The position numbers were made by a program, and so were the translations under genes. A model generated the notes under the pieces. The model was not told the DNA's origin. It searched no databases and saw only the letters and a program-made list of their open reading frames with translations. From assembly GCF_910594985.1 (NCBI RefSeq), contig NZ_CAJVCE010000013.1:124001-188000 (forward strand): a DNA stretch of 64,000 bases, read 5' to 3'. The DNA comes from Paenibacillus allorhizosphaerae (GTDB lineage Bacteria > Bacillota > Bacilli > Paenibacillales > NBRC-103111). Of the stretch, positions 35,916-44,137 are shown piece by piece; position 1 is the first letter of the stretch, and every line of letters begins with the position of its first letter.

Positions 35916-37436
35916 ATGACGGCAAACAAAAGCGTTGCACTGCTCGGCGCCGCAGTAATCGCAGCCGGGGCGATGACGGGGTGTGCGGGAGGCGGACAAG
36001 GAAAGCCGGCAGCCGGCAGCAACGGCGCTTCCCAGGACTCTGCACCGTTTCCGATTACGATGGCGGTGACGCAGGTGGGAGATATTCCGGCCAAGGGAAG
36101 CGAAATCGAGCAAGCGATTGAGAAGTACACGAATACGAAGCTGGACATTCAATGGATTCCGAGCGCGGCATATGATGAGAAAATCAACGTCATGATCGCC
36201 TCAAGCGAGCTGCCGAAGCTGCTCAAGGTCAAATACGTCCCGACGATTATCAGTTCCATCGAATCCGGTTTGTTTTGGGAGATCGGGCCGTATTTGAAAG
36301 ATTATAAAAATTTGTCCGCGCAAGATCCGCAATACTACGACAATATCAAGGTTGGAGGCAAGCTGTACGGCATACCGACATACCGGGATATCGGGCGCGG
36401 CGCGATCGTGTACCGCCAGGACTGGCTGGATAATCTCGGGCTCAAGCCGCCGACGACACTCGATGAATGGTACAACGTCCTGAAGGCGATGACGCTGAAC
36501 GACCCGGACCGCAATGGAAAGAACGATACGTACGGCATGGTGCTGAGCAAAAAATACAACGACGGCGTGGCGTCCCTCACGACGCGCATCGCGGTCAGCC
36601 AGGGCGCTCCGAACAAGTGGGCGGTGGAGAACGGCAAGTTTATACCGGAATTCGTCACCAAAGAATATACGGACGTCTTGAAGCTGTTCAAGCGGCTGTA
36701 TGACGAGAAGCTGATCAACCAGGATTTCGCCGTATTCGACGATAGCGAAGTGGAGAAAGTATACGACGCGGGACGTGCAGGCGTGCGTGTGGCGGTAGCG
36801 CAAAATGCGAAGAGCATGCAGGACCGGCTCGTGAAAAATGTGCCGAGCGGCGTCTTCGACGTCATGAGCCCTACAGGACCGAAAGGCGTAAGAGTATCCG
36901 GCGAGAGCGGGAACAACGGATTTTTCGTCATTCCGAAATCGACGGTAAAGACCGAAGCGGAGCTGAAGAAAGTGCTCGCCTTCCTCGATAAAATGATGGA
37001 CGAGCCGATGTCTACGCTGCAAATGCGCGGCGTCGAGGGCAAACACTATGTGAAGGCGGACGGAAATAAGACCGAGTACAAAGATTTCTCCGCGTTTCAG
37101 CGCGAAGTGAAGCCGTACCGCGACAATTTGCTCAACATCGAGGGCTACAATGTGGCGCCGCTCAAAGATACGCCGCTTGGGGACAAGGGCAACCTGCTGG
37201 CGAAGGAAGGCACGAAGCATGCCGTTCCGAATCCGGCGCTGACGCTGCCTTCGGGCACGTACTCGGAGCGGGGCAAAGAGCTGGAGCAAATGATTAACGA
37301 TGCGCAAACCAAGTATATTATGGGAAAAATAGACGATGCCGGCTGGCAGGCGGAGATCGAGAAGTGGCGCAAAGCGGGCGGCGATAAAGTAATTAAAGAA
37401 TACGAAGAGGCATACGCCAAAGTGAATAAGAAATAA
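35916..37436 (+). CDS. LplA-type extracellular binding lipoprotein, copy 1
   Basis: 506 residues. The lipoprotein signal ends AGAMTGCAGG. The large family 1 binding fold contains GDIPAKGSEIEQAIEKYTN, LDIQWIPSAAYDEKINVMIAS, a DPDRNGKND calcium-loop-like segment (EF-hand pattern) and PYRDNLLNIEGYNVAPLKDTPLG. Such proteins capture oligosaccharides for LplB/LplC permeases. No permease is adjacent; the nearest pair is at 60.3 kb. A near-copy follows 15 bases later. Confidence 0.93.
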   Translation: MTANKSVALLGAAVIAAGAMTGCAGGGQGKPAAGSNGASQDSAPFPITMAVTQVGDIPAKGSEIEQAIEKYTNTKLDIQWIPSAAYDEKINVMIASSELPKLLKVKYVPTIISSIESGLFWEIGPYLKDYKNLSAQDPQYYDNIKVGGKLYGIPTYRDIGRGAIVYRQDWLDNLGLKPPTTLDEWYNVLKAMTLNDPDRNGKNDTYGMVLSKKYNDGVASLTTRIAVSQGAPNKWAVENGKFIPEFVTKEYTDVLKLFKRLYDEKLINQDFAVFDDSEVEKVYDAGRAGVRVAVAQNAKSMQDRLVKNVPSGVFDVMSPTGPKGVRVSGESGNNGFFVIPKSTVKTEAELKKVLAFLDKMMDEPMSTLQMRGVEGKHYVKADGNKTEYKDFSAFQREVKPYRDNLLNIEGYNVAPLKDTPLGDKGNLLAKEGTKHAVPNPALTLPSGTYSERGKELEQMINDAQTKYIMGKIDDAGWQAEIEKWRKAGGDKVIKEYEEAYAKVNKK

Positions 37437-37451
37437 AGGGGAACGACAGCG

Positions 37452-38987
37452 ATGACTTACAAGGCGGGATATAAAAAATGGACGGCTGCGGCATGCGCGA
37501 TGACGATCACGGCAAGCCTATTAGCCGGATGCGCAGACAGCGGCGGGAAGAACACGGGCGGCCAAGCCGCGGGAAAAGAGGATAACGGGCCGTTTCCGAT
37601 CACGATGGCGCTGATGCAGGTAGGGGACATTCCGGCGAAAGGAAACGAAGTCGAGCAGGCGATCGAGAAGTATACGAACACGAAGCTCGATATTCAGTGG
37701 ATTCCCCAGTCGGCTTATGACGAGAAAATCAATGTGATGGTCGCTTCGAACGAAATGCCGAAGATCGTCAAGCTGAATTACGTCCCGACCACGGTCGGCG
37801 CCGTTCAGTCCGGCTTGTTTTGGGAAATCGGGCCGTATTTGAAAGAATACAAGAACTTGGCCGCGCAAGATCCGCAGCATTTCCAGAACATTTCGGTGGA
37901 GGGCAAAATCTACGGTGTGCCAAACTTTCGCGACATCGGACGGGCGGCGATCGTCTTCCGTAAAGATTGGCTGAATGTGCTGGGCATGAAGGTGCCGACG
38001 ACGCTGGACGAGTGGTATACGGTGCTCAAGGCGATGACCTTGAACGATCCGGATAAGAACGGCAAGAACGATACGTACGGCACGGTGCTCTACAAAAAGT
38101 ACAATGAAGGCACGCAGCCGGTGTTGACCCGGATCGCCGTCAGCATCGGCGGAGTCAACCGGTGGGGAGCGGACAGTGCAGGCAAGCTGACGCCGGAGTT
38201 TATGACGAAGGAGTACATCGACGTCATGAAGCTGTTCCGCAAACTGTTCGAGGAGAAGCTGATCAACCAGGACTTCCCCGCATTCGACCCGTCGGAAGCC
38301 GACGCCATGATGGACGCCGGCCGCGTGGGCATGAAGCTGAACGGAGTGGCGCAGAACGGCAAAAGCTTCCAGGAACGTCTCGTGAAAAATGTGCCGAGCG
38401 GCGTAATCGACATCGCACCATTTGCAGGTCCGCAGGGAGCGCGTCTGGCGGGCGAGCCGGGCAACTTCGGCTTCCTGGCGATTCCGATGTCTTCGGTGAA
38501 GACCGAAGCAGAGCTGAAGAAGGTACTGTCGTTCCTCGACAAGCTGATGGATGAGCCGATGTCTACGCTCCAAATGCGCGGTGTCGAGGGCAAACATTAC
38601 GCGAAGGCGGACGGCAAGACGGAATATAAAGATTTCAATGGCTTCCAGCGCGAAGTCAAGCCGTACCGTGATAATATGGTGAACGTGGAAGGCTACAACG
38701 TTGCGGCGCTGAAAGATACGCCGCTTGGCGAGAAAGGGACGACAATGGCGCGCGACGGCGGCAAGCTGGCCGTGCCGAACCCGGCGTTGACGCTCACATC
38801 GGCCATCTACACGGAGCGGGGCAAAGAGCTGGACCAGATGATATGGGACGCGCAGACGAAGTACATCATGGGCAAGGTGGATGATGCCGGCTGGCAGGCC
38901 GAGGTCGACAAATGGCGCAAAGCCGGCGGCGACCAGCTGATCAAGGAATATGAGGCGGCCTTTGCCAAATTTGGCAGCAAGAAATAA
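37452..38987 (+). CDS. LplA-type extracellular binding lipoprotein, copy 2
   Basis: 511 residues, signal ending LLAGCADS. Very similar to its upstream neighbour over the whole length, with DPDKNGKND and the same PYRDN-x-x-N-EGYNVA segment; clearly a tandem duplicate. Divergence is concentrated in the linker and the middle lobe, which suggests changed ligand preference. Site AAAGGGG; a terminator follows, so the two genes form a two-gene operon. Confidence 0.93.
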   Translation: MTYKAGYKKWTAAACAMTITASLLAGCADSGGKNTGGQAAGKEDNGPFPITMALMQVGDIPAKGNEVEQAIEKYTNTKLDIQWIPQSAYDEKINVMVASNEMPKIVKLNYVPTTVGAVQSGLFWEIGPYLKEYKNLAAQDPQHFQNISVEGKIYGVPNFRDIGRAAIVFRKDWLNVLGMKVPTTLDEWYTVLKAMTLNDPDKNGKNDTYGTVLYKKYNEGTQPVLTRIAVSIGGVNRWGADSAGKLTPEFMTKEYIDVMKLFRKLFEEKLINQDFPAFDPSEADAMMDAGRVGMKLNGVAQNGKSFQERLVKNVPSGVIDIAPFAGPQGARLAGEPGNFGFLAIPMSSVKTEAELKKVLSFLDKLMDEPMSTLQMRGVEGKHYAKADGKTEYKDFNGFQREVKPYRDNMVNVEGYNVAALKDTPLGEKGTTMARDGGKLAVPNPALTLTSAIYTERGKELDQMIWDAQTKYIMGKVDDAGWQAEVDKWRKAGGDQLIKEYEAAFAKFGSKK

Positions 38988-38994
38988 CGGTTTG

Positions 38995-39036
38995 GGAAGT
39001 AAAGAGTACATGGTTGCTCTTTACTTCCTTTCTTTT
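38995..39036 (+). terminator. Terminator after the tandem lplA genes
   Basis: GGAAGTAAAGAG pairs perfectly with CTCTTTACTTCC, followed by TTTCTTTT. Confidence 0.9.
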
Positions 39037-39124
39037 CGTGAGATAATGTTAACGTGAACAATAACAACGAATCGTCTTATGCTTGAACGTTTGCATCGTT
39101 AACTACACAGCGGGGGAATGCAGA

Positions 39125-40114
39125 ATGCTGCAAAAAATGAACAGAACGTTGGAAAAATGGATGCCGCTCATCACGCCGACGAGCGTGGTGCTCGGCATGC
39201 TGCTTACCGTGTGGCTCAAGCCTTACACGCCGTTCGTGCCGTGGATTTTTGCGTTTATTACGTTTGCAGGCAGCTTGAGCTTGAATCTAAAAGATTTGCA
39301 AAGAGTGATGACGCATCCGCTCCCGATCATCGTATCGCTCGTGCTGCTGCACGCGATCATGCCGATGATTGCATGGGGGACGGGGCATCTGCTGCTGCCG
39401 GGCGATCCGCAGCTCATTACGGGGCTTGTGCTGCTGCTGGCGCTGCCGACGGGTATCGTCAGCTTTATGTGGGTTTCACTGTATAAAGGCAATATCGCTT
39501 TGACGCTGTCCATCATTTTGATCGACACGCTGCTGTCCCCTTTTATCGTCCCCGGCGTCATGTCGCTGATCGTCGGCGCGAATGTGGATATGGACGTGCT
39601 CGGCATGATGAAGGGGCTATTGATCATGGTGGTGGCGCCATCCGTGATCGGCATGCTGCTTAACCAGTGGACCGGGGGGCAAGTCAAAACCGTCCTCGGT
39701 CCGCGGCTTGCGCCGTTTTCCAAAATCGGCCTCGCGGTCGTAATTATGATCAACAGTGCCTTCGTTGCGCCTTATTTTACGGGCATCAACCTGAAGCTGG
39801 TGTGGCTGGCCGCCGTTATTATCGTCGTGGTCGCGTTCGGCTACATCGGCGGCTATTATTTGACGAGAGCGCTCGGTTGGGGGAAGGACCTGGCCATCAC
39901 GATGACATTCAACTGCGGGATGCGCAACATCAGCGCCGGAGCCGTGCTGGCGATCGCTTACTTCCCGCCGACGGTCGCGATGCCCGTCATCATCGGGATG
40001 CTGTTCCAGCAGATGATGGCTTCCTTCTTCGGCCACTTCTTTCTGGCGGATCGGAAGAAAAGGGCCCAGCATGGCGCCGGGCAGATCGCCGGAGGCGTTA
40101 CGAAGCATTCGTAG
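39125..40114 (+). CDS. Bile acid:sodium symporter-family transporter
   Basis: 329 residues with about ten helices. Family marks include FITFAGSLSLNLKDL, LVLLLALPTGIVSFMW and FNCGMRNISAGAVLA, the last in the inverted-repeat crossover region. Bacterial members move organic anions; the substrate here is unknown. ATG 39125 follows GGGGGAATG; the ATG at 39083 would add an implausible leader. Confidence 0.88.
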   Translation: MLQKMNRTLEKWMPLITPTSVVLGMLLTVWLKPYTPFVPWIFAFITFAGSLSLNLKDLQRVMTHPLPIIVSLVLLHAIMPMIAWGTGHLLLPGDPQLITGLVLLLALPTGIVSFMWVSLYKGNIALTLSIILIDTLLSPFIVPGVMSLIVGANVDMDVLGMMKGLLIMVVAPSVIGMLLNQWTGGQVKTVLGPRLAPFSKIGLAVVIMINSAFVAPYFTGINLKLVWLAAVIIVVVAFGYIGGYYLTRALGWGKDLAITMTFNCGMRNISAGAVLAIAYFPPTVAMPVIIGMLFQQMMASFFGHFFLADRKKRAQHGAGQIAGGVTKHS

Positions 40115-40351
40115 CACGTAACGAACGAACTTCCGACAGCCGGGTAGAACGGGCCGGCGCGGCAAATTCGACGACTGTGCGTCAAACCGAGCCATTCGGG
40201 GTAATACATTGTAGGTCTGTCTGGAACGAAGCTTGCTGCGGCTTTGATGGCCGCCTCTGTTGTGCCAATGAATTCCAAAACCGACTGAAAGATGACCTGG
40301 TTTACGAACCGTTATAGTACACCAAGTTTCGGAATCTGGAGGTATTGGGCT
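40115..40351 (+). promoter_or_regulatory. Upstream region of sinI with SinR-box-like repeats
   Basis: AACGAACGAAC at 40120-40130 holds two overlapping copies of AACGAAC, the complement of GTTCGTT, which differs from the SinR box GTTCTYT at one base. TATAGT (40313-40318) may be the -10. No gene seen. Confidence 0.4.
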
Positions 40352-40510
40352 ATGTCTGTACCGAACACGTCGATAGCCGACAAGAACCTGGACGAGAACT
40401 GGGTTAGTTTGATGCTTGCGGCTCGCAAAATCGGGCTGTCCAAAGAGGAAGTCCGACAGTTCTTTCGTGAATGCAAAGAAAACCAAATATCCGACAAAAA
40501 GCGCCATTAA
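40352..40510 (+). CDS. sinI: SinI-like anti-repressor
   Basis: 52 residues. NLDENWVSLMLAARKIGLSKEEVRQFFRE closely follows SinI of Bacillus (LDQEWVELMVEAKEANISPEEIRKYLLL), the helical hook that pairs with the SinR C-terminus and frees matrix genes from repression. The ATG at 40352 is eight bases after GGAGGT. sinR lies 153 bases downstream behind a terminator, as in Bacillus where sinI has its own control. Confidence 0.88.
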   Translation: MSVPNTSIADKNLDENWVSLMLAARKIGLSKEEVRQFFRECKENQISDKKRH

Positions 40511-40551
40511 AAAAGAAAACATTCGACAATTTGCGTGTTTTCTTTTTTTTC
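40511..40551 (+). terminator. Terminator between sinI and sinR
   Basis: AAAAGAAAACA (40511-40521) pairs with TGTTTTCTTTT (40536-40546), then more T. It would make SinI and SinR levels differ. Confidence 0.8.
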
Positions 40552-40559
40552 ATCGCAAC

Positions 40560-40584
40560 TGATAGCGCTTACAATGGGTATAAT
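40560..40584 (+). promoter_or_regulatory. sinR promoter with an overlapping cre-like site
   Basis: TATAAT at 40579-40584. TGATAGCGCTTACA (40560-40573), just upstream, matches the CcpA site TGNAANCGNTTNCA at nine of ten fixed bases. Confidence 0.55.
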
Positions 40585-40663
40585 AAATATAGCATCCACA
40601 AAACCATCATTTTTTGTTAATATATTGATAACAATTAAAGGCAGAAAAAAGGGGTCTCAAGCG

Positions 40664-40999
40664 ATGATCGGCAACAAAGTGAAGCAGCTGCGAATGCAAC
40701 AGGGACTAACCCTTAGCGAACTGGCGGAAAGAGCGGGAGTAGCCAAGTCCTATTTGAGCTCGATCGAGCGGGATATCCAATCGAATCCTTCGATCCATTT
40801 TCTCGAGAAAATTTGCGCCGTGCTGGGTGTTCCTCTCGAAACGTTCCTGCAGGAGAAGCATCCGCCCGCCGGGGAGCCGCTCGACGAGGATTGGCTTTCC
40901 CTTGTTCGGGAAGCGATGGGTTCCGGCATCAGCAAGGAGCAGTTCGCGGAGTTTTTGGAATTTAACAAATGGCGCAATAATCAGCGCAGTCCCAAATAA
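40664..40999 (+). CDS. sinR: SinR, biofilm master regulator
   Basis: 111 residues, the same length as Bacillus SinR. The N-terminal HTH (LTLSELAERAGVAKSYLSSIERDIQSNPSIHFLEKI) is nearly identical to SinR. The C-terminal LDEDWLSLVREAMGSGISKEQFAEFLEFNKWR is the SinI-type dimerisation domain. SinR represses matrix operons by binding GTTCTYT boxes. ATG 40664 follows AAAAGGGG; the open frame extends upstream without a site. It converges on the exopolysaccharide operon. Confidence 0.95.
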   Translation: MIGNKVKQLRMQQGLTLSELAERAGVAKSYLSSIERDIQSNPSIHFLEKICAVLGVPLETFLQEKHPPAGEPLDEDWLSLVREAMGSGISKEQFAEFLEFNKWRNNQRSPK

Positions 41000-41015
41000 G
41001 GGGAACGTCCACCAC

Positions 41016-41051
41016 AAAAAATCCTTCCTAATCGCTTAGGAAGGATTTTTT
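41016..41051. terminator. Bidirectional terminator between sinR and the glycoside hydrolase
   Basis: AAAAAATCCTTCCTAA and TTAGGAAGGATTTTTT form a perfect 16-bp stem with a TCGC loop. The stop codon of the leftward gene lies inside it. Confidence 0.95.
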
Positions 41052-43267
41052 GTCGTATCGCTGCCACCGATGTGCCGGAACGCTTCCTGCACCAACGGGT
41101 AGCTTTGCTTGAGCCGCTCCGTGTATACCGACTGATTCCACGCGGGCCAGCTGTAGAGCGGCAAAGAAGTGACCGGGTACGCGCCGCCGTTACCGCTGTC
41201 CAGCCCCTGCACGGAGCCGTCCGACCGCTGCGCGATCCAGGGGACGAGGCGAATGCCCTGCGAAGGCACAGCGTACAGTTTGCCGTCCTTCTCGCCGTAA
41301 CTCATCACCTGCAGGGAGCTCGGGTCGGTGAAGCCGAGCAGCATCCACGGAACGCGCAGTTCGACCTTGCTGCCTTTGGCTTGCCACATGGCGAGCGAGT
41401 TGAACTCCTTGGAAGCAGGATCGGTCGTTCCGCGAAGCAGCTTGCCTGCCGGCACGTCCTCGAACGGACTGTATTTCTTCGTGTCGGGCGGGATCATCTC
41501 GAGCCCGACGGCGAGCTTCCACGGATGGAATACGCCGGAATCATCCTTCTCATCCTCGGGTTTCGGCGGGATCATCCCGTATTGCTTGCCGTACAGCCGG
41601 GTGTGGAAATCATAATTGGCGGCGATTTGCACTTCGCTTTCGTCGCCTTTTCCCAGCACGATCAACGTTTCGAGTCCTTCATCGAGCTTCCGCCCGCCAA
41701 GCGCCTCCCCATGCTTGTTGCCGCCGGGGGTAATGTCGACGCCGAAGTACAGCTTCTCGCGTTCCGGATCGAACGGCCGTTCCAGCTCGCCGGTAATGTA
41801 GACATAAGCTTCGTCGTGCGTCATAGTCAAGCTTTTCCACCCCGGATACGAGCCTTCGAGCTGCTTCTTGTCTTCTTTCTTCAGCGCCTTCCAGTCGGCA
41901 TCGTCTCCGTCAATTTTGAGCAAGCCGTCTTTTCCGGACAGCATGGCGACGAGTCCGAAGTGCTGCTCGTTGGTCAGCACGTTGTGCCACAGTTTGCGTC
42001 GGTTTTGCGGAATCTCGAAGTGCATCGTGTTCCAGGTGCGCTTGAACCATTCGTCCTGCCAGGAGAAGACGATGCCGCCCGCCATGCCTTCATTGGAAAT
42101 ATCGCTTAGCAATGAGGCGTTAATCCGGCCCTGCTCCGCTTCGTTATGGCCGCCCTGATTGCGGTTCATTCCGGTTAGATGGGCGACGCCGAGCGAGGAG
42201 GGGACGCCGAATTCGGTGATCATTACCGGGATGCCTTGATGATGCTCCTTCAGCTTGCGCAAATAACTGCGGTACGTATTCGGCGTTCCGTCCGCTTCCT
42301 TCACGTCATGCAGCGTCTCGTCCAGCCTGAAAAAATCGGGGTAGTAAGGATAGGCGTGATAAGAGGCGAAGTATCCTGCCGGCCAGCCGTTCACGCCCAA
42401 ATGCATGGCATCGACGCCGATCATGTCCTCGGTGATCAAAATTTCTCCGGGGTGCTCGAGCGGATCGGTGGTGACCCAATTCGTGAAGGTAAGCGGATGT
42501 TTCCAGCCGTACTGCGTTTCGAGCACAGCCAAATGATCCAGCATCTCCGCCAGCCAATTTTCGAAAGGGCTTGCCTGCGGTTTGGCGAAGATGTAGGAAC
42601 CTTTAAAGCCGGTTTTGTCTTTATGGATCTCGTTCGTGTTTTTCACCATGCGCGGCTCCCATTCCGTACCGATATGCCAGGCGAGCAGGTAAGGGCCGGC
42701 ATTGTAGCGATAGGCTCCGCTTGCTTTGCCGAACCGCTGCGGAATATCGGCGGCGCCGTACACGGCACTGACGGCGTAGGAAATTTCGGTCAGAAATTCG
42801 CCGTAGATTTCGCTCAAATAAGCGTCCTTTTTCTCGATCAGCTCGTCTTCCGGCGTCCACACGCCCTGGATGAAATAAAGCGGCTTCTCGGCACGCTCGT
42901 TGTACTCCACAAGCGCTTGGTAGAACGCCGGCGACAAGATCGTGTACACCCGGATCGTATTGGCGCCGAGCGCTTGTATTTTTTTGAACCAGTCGAGATA
43001 CGTTTCCTTCGGAATCGGAAGCTCGCCGGGATCATGTCCCGGGAGCGCAGCGCCAACGTTGACGCCTTTGACGAAGAAAGGCGTCCAACCGTTGTTTTCG
43101 TATATTTCGATTCGGTCGTCCTGGGTGCGAAACTTGATGTGGGAACCGTCGGCGCTTTGCACGCTCTCCACCTTGGGGGCGGGCCAGTAATGCCAGACGA
43201 GCAGGACGGCGGCTCCGATGACGACAAGACGCAGCAGCCAGGCGGCCGGCGAGGTGTTCCTCATCAT
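41036..43267 (-). CDS. Membrane-anchored glycoside hydrolase-like protein (GH-A TIM barrel plus CBM9-like domain)
   Basis: 743 residues. One N-terminal helix (LLRLVVIGAAVLLVWHYW) anchors an outside protein. A TIM-barrel region (about residues 60-400) carries the clan GH-A pair: E202 in GTEWEP (acid/base) and E352 in ITEFG (nucleophile). Residues 450-740 include IDGDDADWKAL and YFGVDITPGG, resembling a CBM9-type beta-sandwich. It should trim or bind extracellular polysaccharide. Last gene of the leftward polysaccharide operon; a paralog of the gene at 52926. Substrate unknown. Confidence 0.85.
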   Translation of the reverse strand: MMRNTSPAAWLLRLVVIGAAVLLVWHYWPAPKVESVQSADGSHIKFRTQDDRIEIYENNGWTPFFVKGVNVGAALPGHDPGELPIPKETYLDWFKKIQALGANTIRVYTILSPAFYQALVEYNERAEKPLYFIQGVWTPEDELIEKKDAYLSEIYGEFLTEISYAVSAVYGAADIPQRFGKASGAYRYNAGPYLLAWHIGTEWEPRMVKNTNEIHKDKTGFKGSYIFAKPQASPFENWLAEMLDHLAVLETQYGWKHPLTFTNWVTTDPLEHPGEILITEDMIGVDAMHLGVNGWPAGYFASYHAYPYYPDFFRLDETLHDVKEADGTPNTYRSYLRKLKEHHQGIPVMITEFGVPSSLGVAHLTGMNRNQGGHNEAEQGRINASLLSDISNEGMAGGIVFSWQDEWFKRTWNTMHFEIPQNRRKLWHNVLTNEQHFGLVAMLSGKDGLLKIDGDDADWKALKKEDKKQLEGSYPGWKSLTMTHDEAYVYITGELERPFDPEREKLYFGVDITPGGNKHGEALGGRKLDEGLETLIVLGKGDESEVQIAANYDFHTRLYGKQYGMIPPKPEDEKDDSGVFHPWKLAVGLEMIPPDTKKYSPFEDVPAGKLLRGTTDPASKEFNSLAMWQAKGSKVELRVPWMLLGFTDPSSLQVMSYGEKDGKLYAVPSQGIRLVPWIAQRSDGSVQGLDSGNGGAYPVTSLPLYSWPAWNQSVYTERLKQSYPLVQEAFRHIGGSDTTKNPS

Positions 43268-43298
43268 GGCCTTGAGCTCCTTTGCATCAAAGAGGTAG

Positions 43299-44117
43299 TC
43301 AGGCTAAAAGCCGCCGAATCCGCGCTTCCAGCTCCCTGGGCGAGAACGGCTTCTTGATTACGTCGGAAGCGCCGAGCTCGAAGCACTGGCATATGTCGCG
43401 TTCAACGCCGAGATCGGTCAGGACAACGACCTTGCAGCCCGGGTGCTTGCGCGATTGACGGATGCGGTCGATCAGCTGATAGCCGTCCAGCGCCGGAAGT
43501 TTCAGCTCGGTAATGACAAGGTCGGGACGCACCGATTCGATGAGATGCAGTCCTTCGATGCCGTCCTGTGCCGGACGGACATCGTAGCCCTGCATGCCGA
43601 GACGGACATTCATGAAGTCGAGCAAATCTTTGTTCGAATCGATCATGACGACGGTCGGCGCTTCGGGCGATGCCGCCTGCCTGCCGGCAAACACGGCAAT
43701 ATCTTGATCGCCGTCCGATGCTTCGGACCAGCGGGTTACAAACGCGTCGAGCGCTTGTTCGGAAGCGGGCTCGTCTTCCGTAAATCCGGTGACCGCCATG
43801 CGTCCCGCAAGCAGCTCGGCATCCTGCAAATACGCTTTGACGGATAAAGAGAGGAAGTGCGTGAAGGCCAGCGTTTGCCCGGGCAGCAGCATGACGAGCG
43901 CATGGTCGTCGGCCTCATAGGAAGCGATGGCCGTAAGTTTGGGCGATTCGAGCCGCAGCCGTTTCTCCAAACGATCTAGCTGAATGCCTTCCATAGGCTG
44001 GACGTTTGCGAGCAGAAGGCCGCAGCCGTTCCCGGCAGCGGACGATTGCAGCGACTGGCGGACGCGTTCAAACAACATTCGGGATAAGCCGGATCGGGTT
44101 AAAACAGATGTATTCAT
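43299..44117 (-). CDS. Degenerate GGDEF-like domain fused to a pseudo-receiver domain
   Basis: 272 residues. The C-terminal half (about 155-272) is a response-regulator receiver fold: VVMIDSNKDLLDF, PDLVITELKLPALDGYQL, VVVLTD and DVIKKPF. The usual phosphorylated Asp is replaced by Glu (E204), so it cannot be phosphorylated normally and may mimic the active state. The N-terminal part (about 20-130) faintly follows a GGDEF layout with YEADDHALVMLLPG where the active site would be; it cannot be catalytic. The ATG at 44117 is nine bases after GGAG. It lies between the synthase and the hydrolase, suggesting control of polymer synthesis. Confidence 0.75.
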   Translation of the reverse strand: MNTSVLTRSGLSRMLFERVRQSLQSSAAGNGCGLLLANVQPMEGIQLDRLEKRLRLESPKLTAIASYEADDHALVMLLPGQTLAFTHFLSLSVKAYLQDAELLAGRMAVTGFTEDEPASEQALDAFVTRWSEASDGDQDIAVFAGRQAASPEAPTVVMIDSNKDLLDFMNVRLGMQGYDVRPAQDGIEGLHLIESVRPDLVITELKLPALDGYQLIDRIRQSRKHPGCKVVVLTDLGVERDICQCFELGASDVIKKPFSPRELEARIRRLLA

Positions 44118-44137
44118 GCACATTCACTCCATTTCGT

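Noticed and set aside
37521-39011. 496-codon minus-strand frame opposite lplA copy 2
   Set aside because: Arginine/histidine-rich shadow of a high-GC gene; similar shadows occur opposite the other lplA copies and opposite glmS.
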